From Chloroflexota bacterium (GTDB lineage Bacteria; Chloroflexota; Limnocylindria; Limnocylindrales; CSP1-4), in NCBI GenBank assembly GCA_013696275.1, contig JACCYW010000010.1, positions 1-6,168 on the forward strand: 6,168 nucleotides of DNA, read 5' to 3'. The position numbers were made by a program, and so were the translations under genes. Of this stretch, positions 5,619 through 6,168 are shown one piece after another; position 1 is the stretch's first letter; each line of letters starts with the position of its first letter. The notes beneath the pieces are model-generated. The model was given only the letters and a program-made list of their open reading frames with translations. It was not told the origin of the DNA and made no database searches.

Positions 5619-6168
5619 CTATCTGGCGACGGGGAATGCCTCGATGATGGCCCGCGCCAGCGCCTCGCGCTCGACTTCTGAAGTCAGGATGGTCGGTGCG
5701 ACGAGCACGCCGTGCCCGAACGCCTCGATCGCCTGCGTCTCGGCTCGATCGGACTCATCGATGACCATCGTCTGGATCAGCCCCGGGTAGCGGTCGGCGT
5801 AGTAGCCGGCCACTCCTGTGGCCGTCGCATCCAGCCCGGCCAGGGAGGACATCATCGTCGCGGCCGGCCCACGCAGTGCTGTGCCAGCCACGATGGGGCT
5901 GACCGCGACGCGTGGTGCAGGTGACACCATGAGGGTCTCGAGCAGTCCCGGCACGGCCAGGATGGTGCCGATGCTGACGAAGGGGTTGGAGGGCGCCAGC
6001 ACGATGAGGTCGGCCGCAGCCACTTCGTCCATCACCTCGGCCGTCGGTCGCGCCCGGTCGACGCCGGCGTAGCGGATCTCAAGCGCGTCGTCGGCGTGGT
6101 GGCGGCGGACGAACCAATCCTGGAAGTCCAGCCAGCCATCGGCCGTCCGCACCTCCGTACGGACCGGC
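5619..6168 (-). CDS. cofD: 2-phospho-L-lactate transferase (CofD/FbiA), N-terminus cut by window edge
   Basis: The minus-strand frame enters at the right edge and ends at TAG (5621-5619); about 182 C-terminal residues are visible of a protein usually near 310-330. CofD transfers the phospholactyl (or, in actinobacterial FbiA, phosphoenolpyruvyl) group from LPPG or EPPG to the deazaflavin Fo, giving F420-0 or dehydro-F420-0. Family signatures are LDFQDWFVRR, the AADLIVLAPSNPFVSIGTIL segment near 6014-5955, SPIVAGTALRGPA (5897-5859), GVAGYYAD and VIDESD. The nucleotide-like N-terminal GGTGG region lies outside the window. A GTG at 6152 could pass for a start, but in-frame sequence beyond it (PVRTE) continues the family pattern and GGAGG abuts that GTG, so it is internal. 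It is convergent with pyrC, 21 bases between stops, with no hairpin terminator visible in the gap. Confidence 0.88.
   Translation of the reverse strand, partial: PVRTEVRTADGWLDFQDWFVRRHHADDALEIRYAGVDRARPTAEVMDEVAAADLIVLAPSNPFVSIGTILAVPGLLETLMVSPAPRVAVSPIVAGTALRGPAATMMSSLAGLDATATGVAGYYADRYPGLIQTMVIDESDRAETQAIEAFGHGVLVAPTILTSEVEREALARAIIEAFPVAR

Noticed and set aside
6150..6152. GTG start for a complete short CofD
   Set aside because: The frame continues to the edge with family-like sequence, and essential N-terminal motifs would be missing. The gene is truncated by the window, not short.
1..6168. Search for tRNA, rRNA, CRISPR, insertion sequence, toxin-antitoxin or defence genes
   Set aside because: The window is almost fully covered by six well-supported genes, and the gaps (at most 149 bp) show no such structures.

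Overview
This is a gene-dense, high-GC bacterial window. Third codon positions are mostly G or C, and long spurious antisense reading frames result. It carries six protein-coding genes, two of them cut by the window edges. I saw no rRNA, tRNA, CRISPR array, transposase or other mobile element. A cofD gene shows that the organism makes coenzyme F420. Together with the GC content and gene style, this points to Actinomycetota or an F420-producing Chloroflexota lineage (for example Limnocylindria or Ellin6529-like). I cannot choose between them from the sequence alone.

Left third (1-2483): two genes on the minus strand, a DinB-superfamily protein (1233-781) and an MpaB/DUF2236-family oxygenase (784 leftwards, C-terminus off the edge). 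They overlap by four bases (GTGA) and are probably translated together. Facing away from them across a 128-bp gap is a gene for a winged-helix protein of the YcaQ/AlkZ DNA glycosylase family (1362-2483), which has a QAQ motif at the expected catalytic place. The gap holds an imperfect inverted repeat that overlaps a plausible promoter of the minus-strand pair, so both directions may share an operator.

Middle (2484-5597): a pyrimidine-biosynthesis operon on the plus strand, in the order pyrD (dihydroorotate dehydrogenase, class 1-like), pyrE (orotate phosphoribosyltransferase) and pyrC (dihydroorotase). pyrD and pyrE overlap by ATGA, and pyrE and pyrC are separated by at most 32 bases. Together these enzymes convert carbamoyl-aspartate through dihydroorotate and orotate to OMP. 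pyrB, carAB and pyrF are not in the window. The pyrD product is divergent, with two insertions and substitutions near the active site. The 149-bp region before pyrD contains a candidate promoter placed so close to the GTG start that the mRNA could be almost leaderless, with a hairpin-forming repeat across it.

Right end (5619-6168): the C-terminal part of CofD on the minus strand, convergent with pyrC across 21 bases. CofD builds the phospholactyl or phosphoenolpyruvyl linkage of F420.

Most of the window is standard metabolism. I found no convincing new multi-gene system. The best leads are the divergent glycosylase/DinB/MpaB cluster with its shared inverted repeat, and the atypical PyrD.
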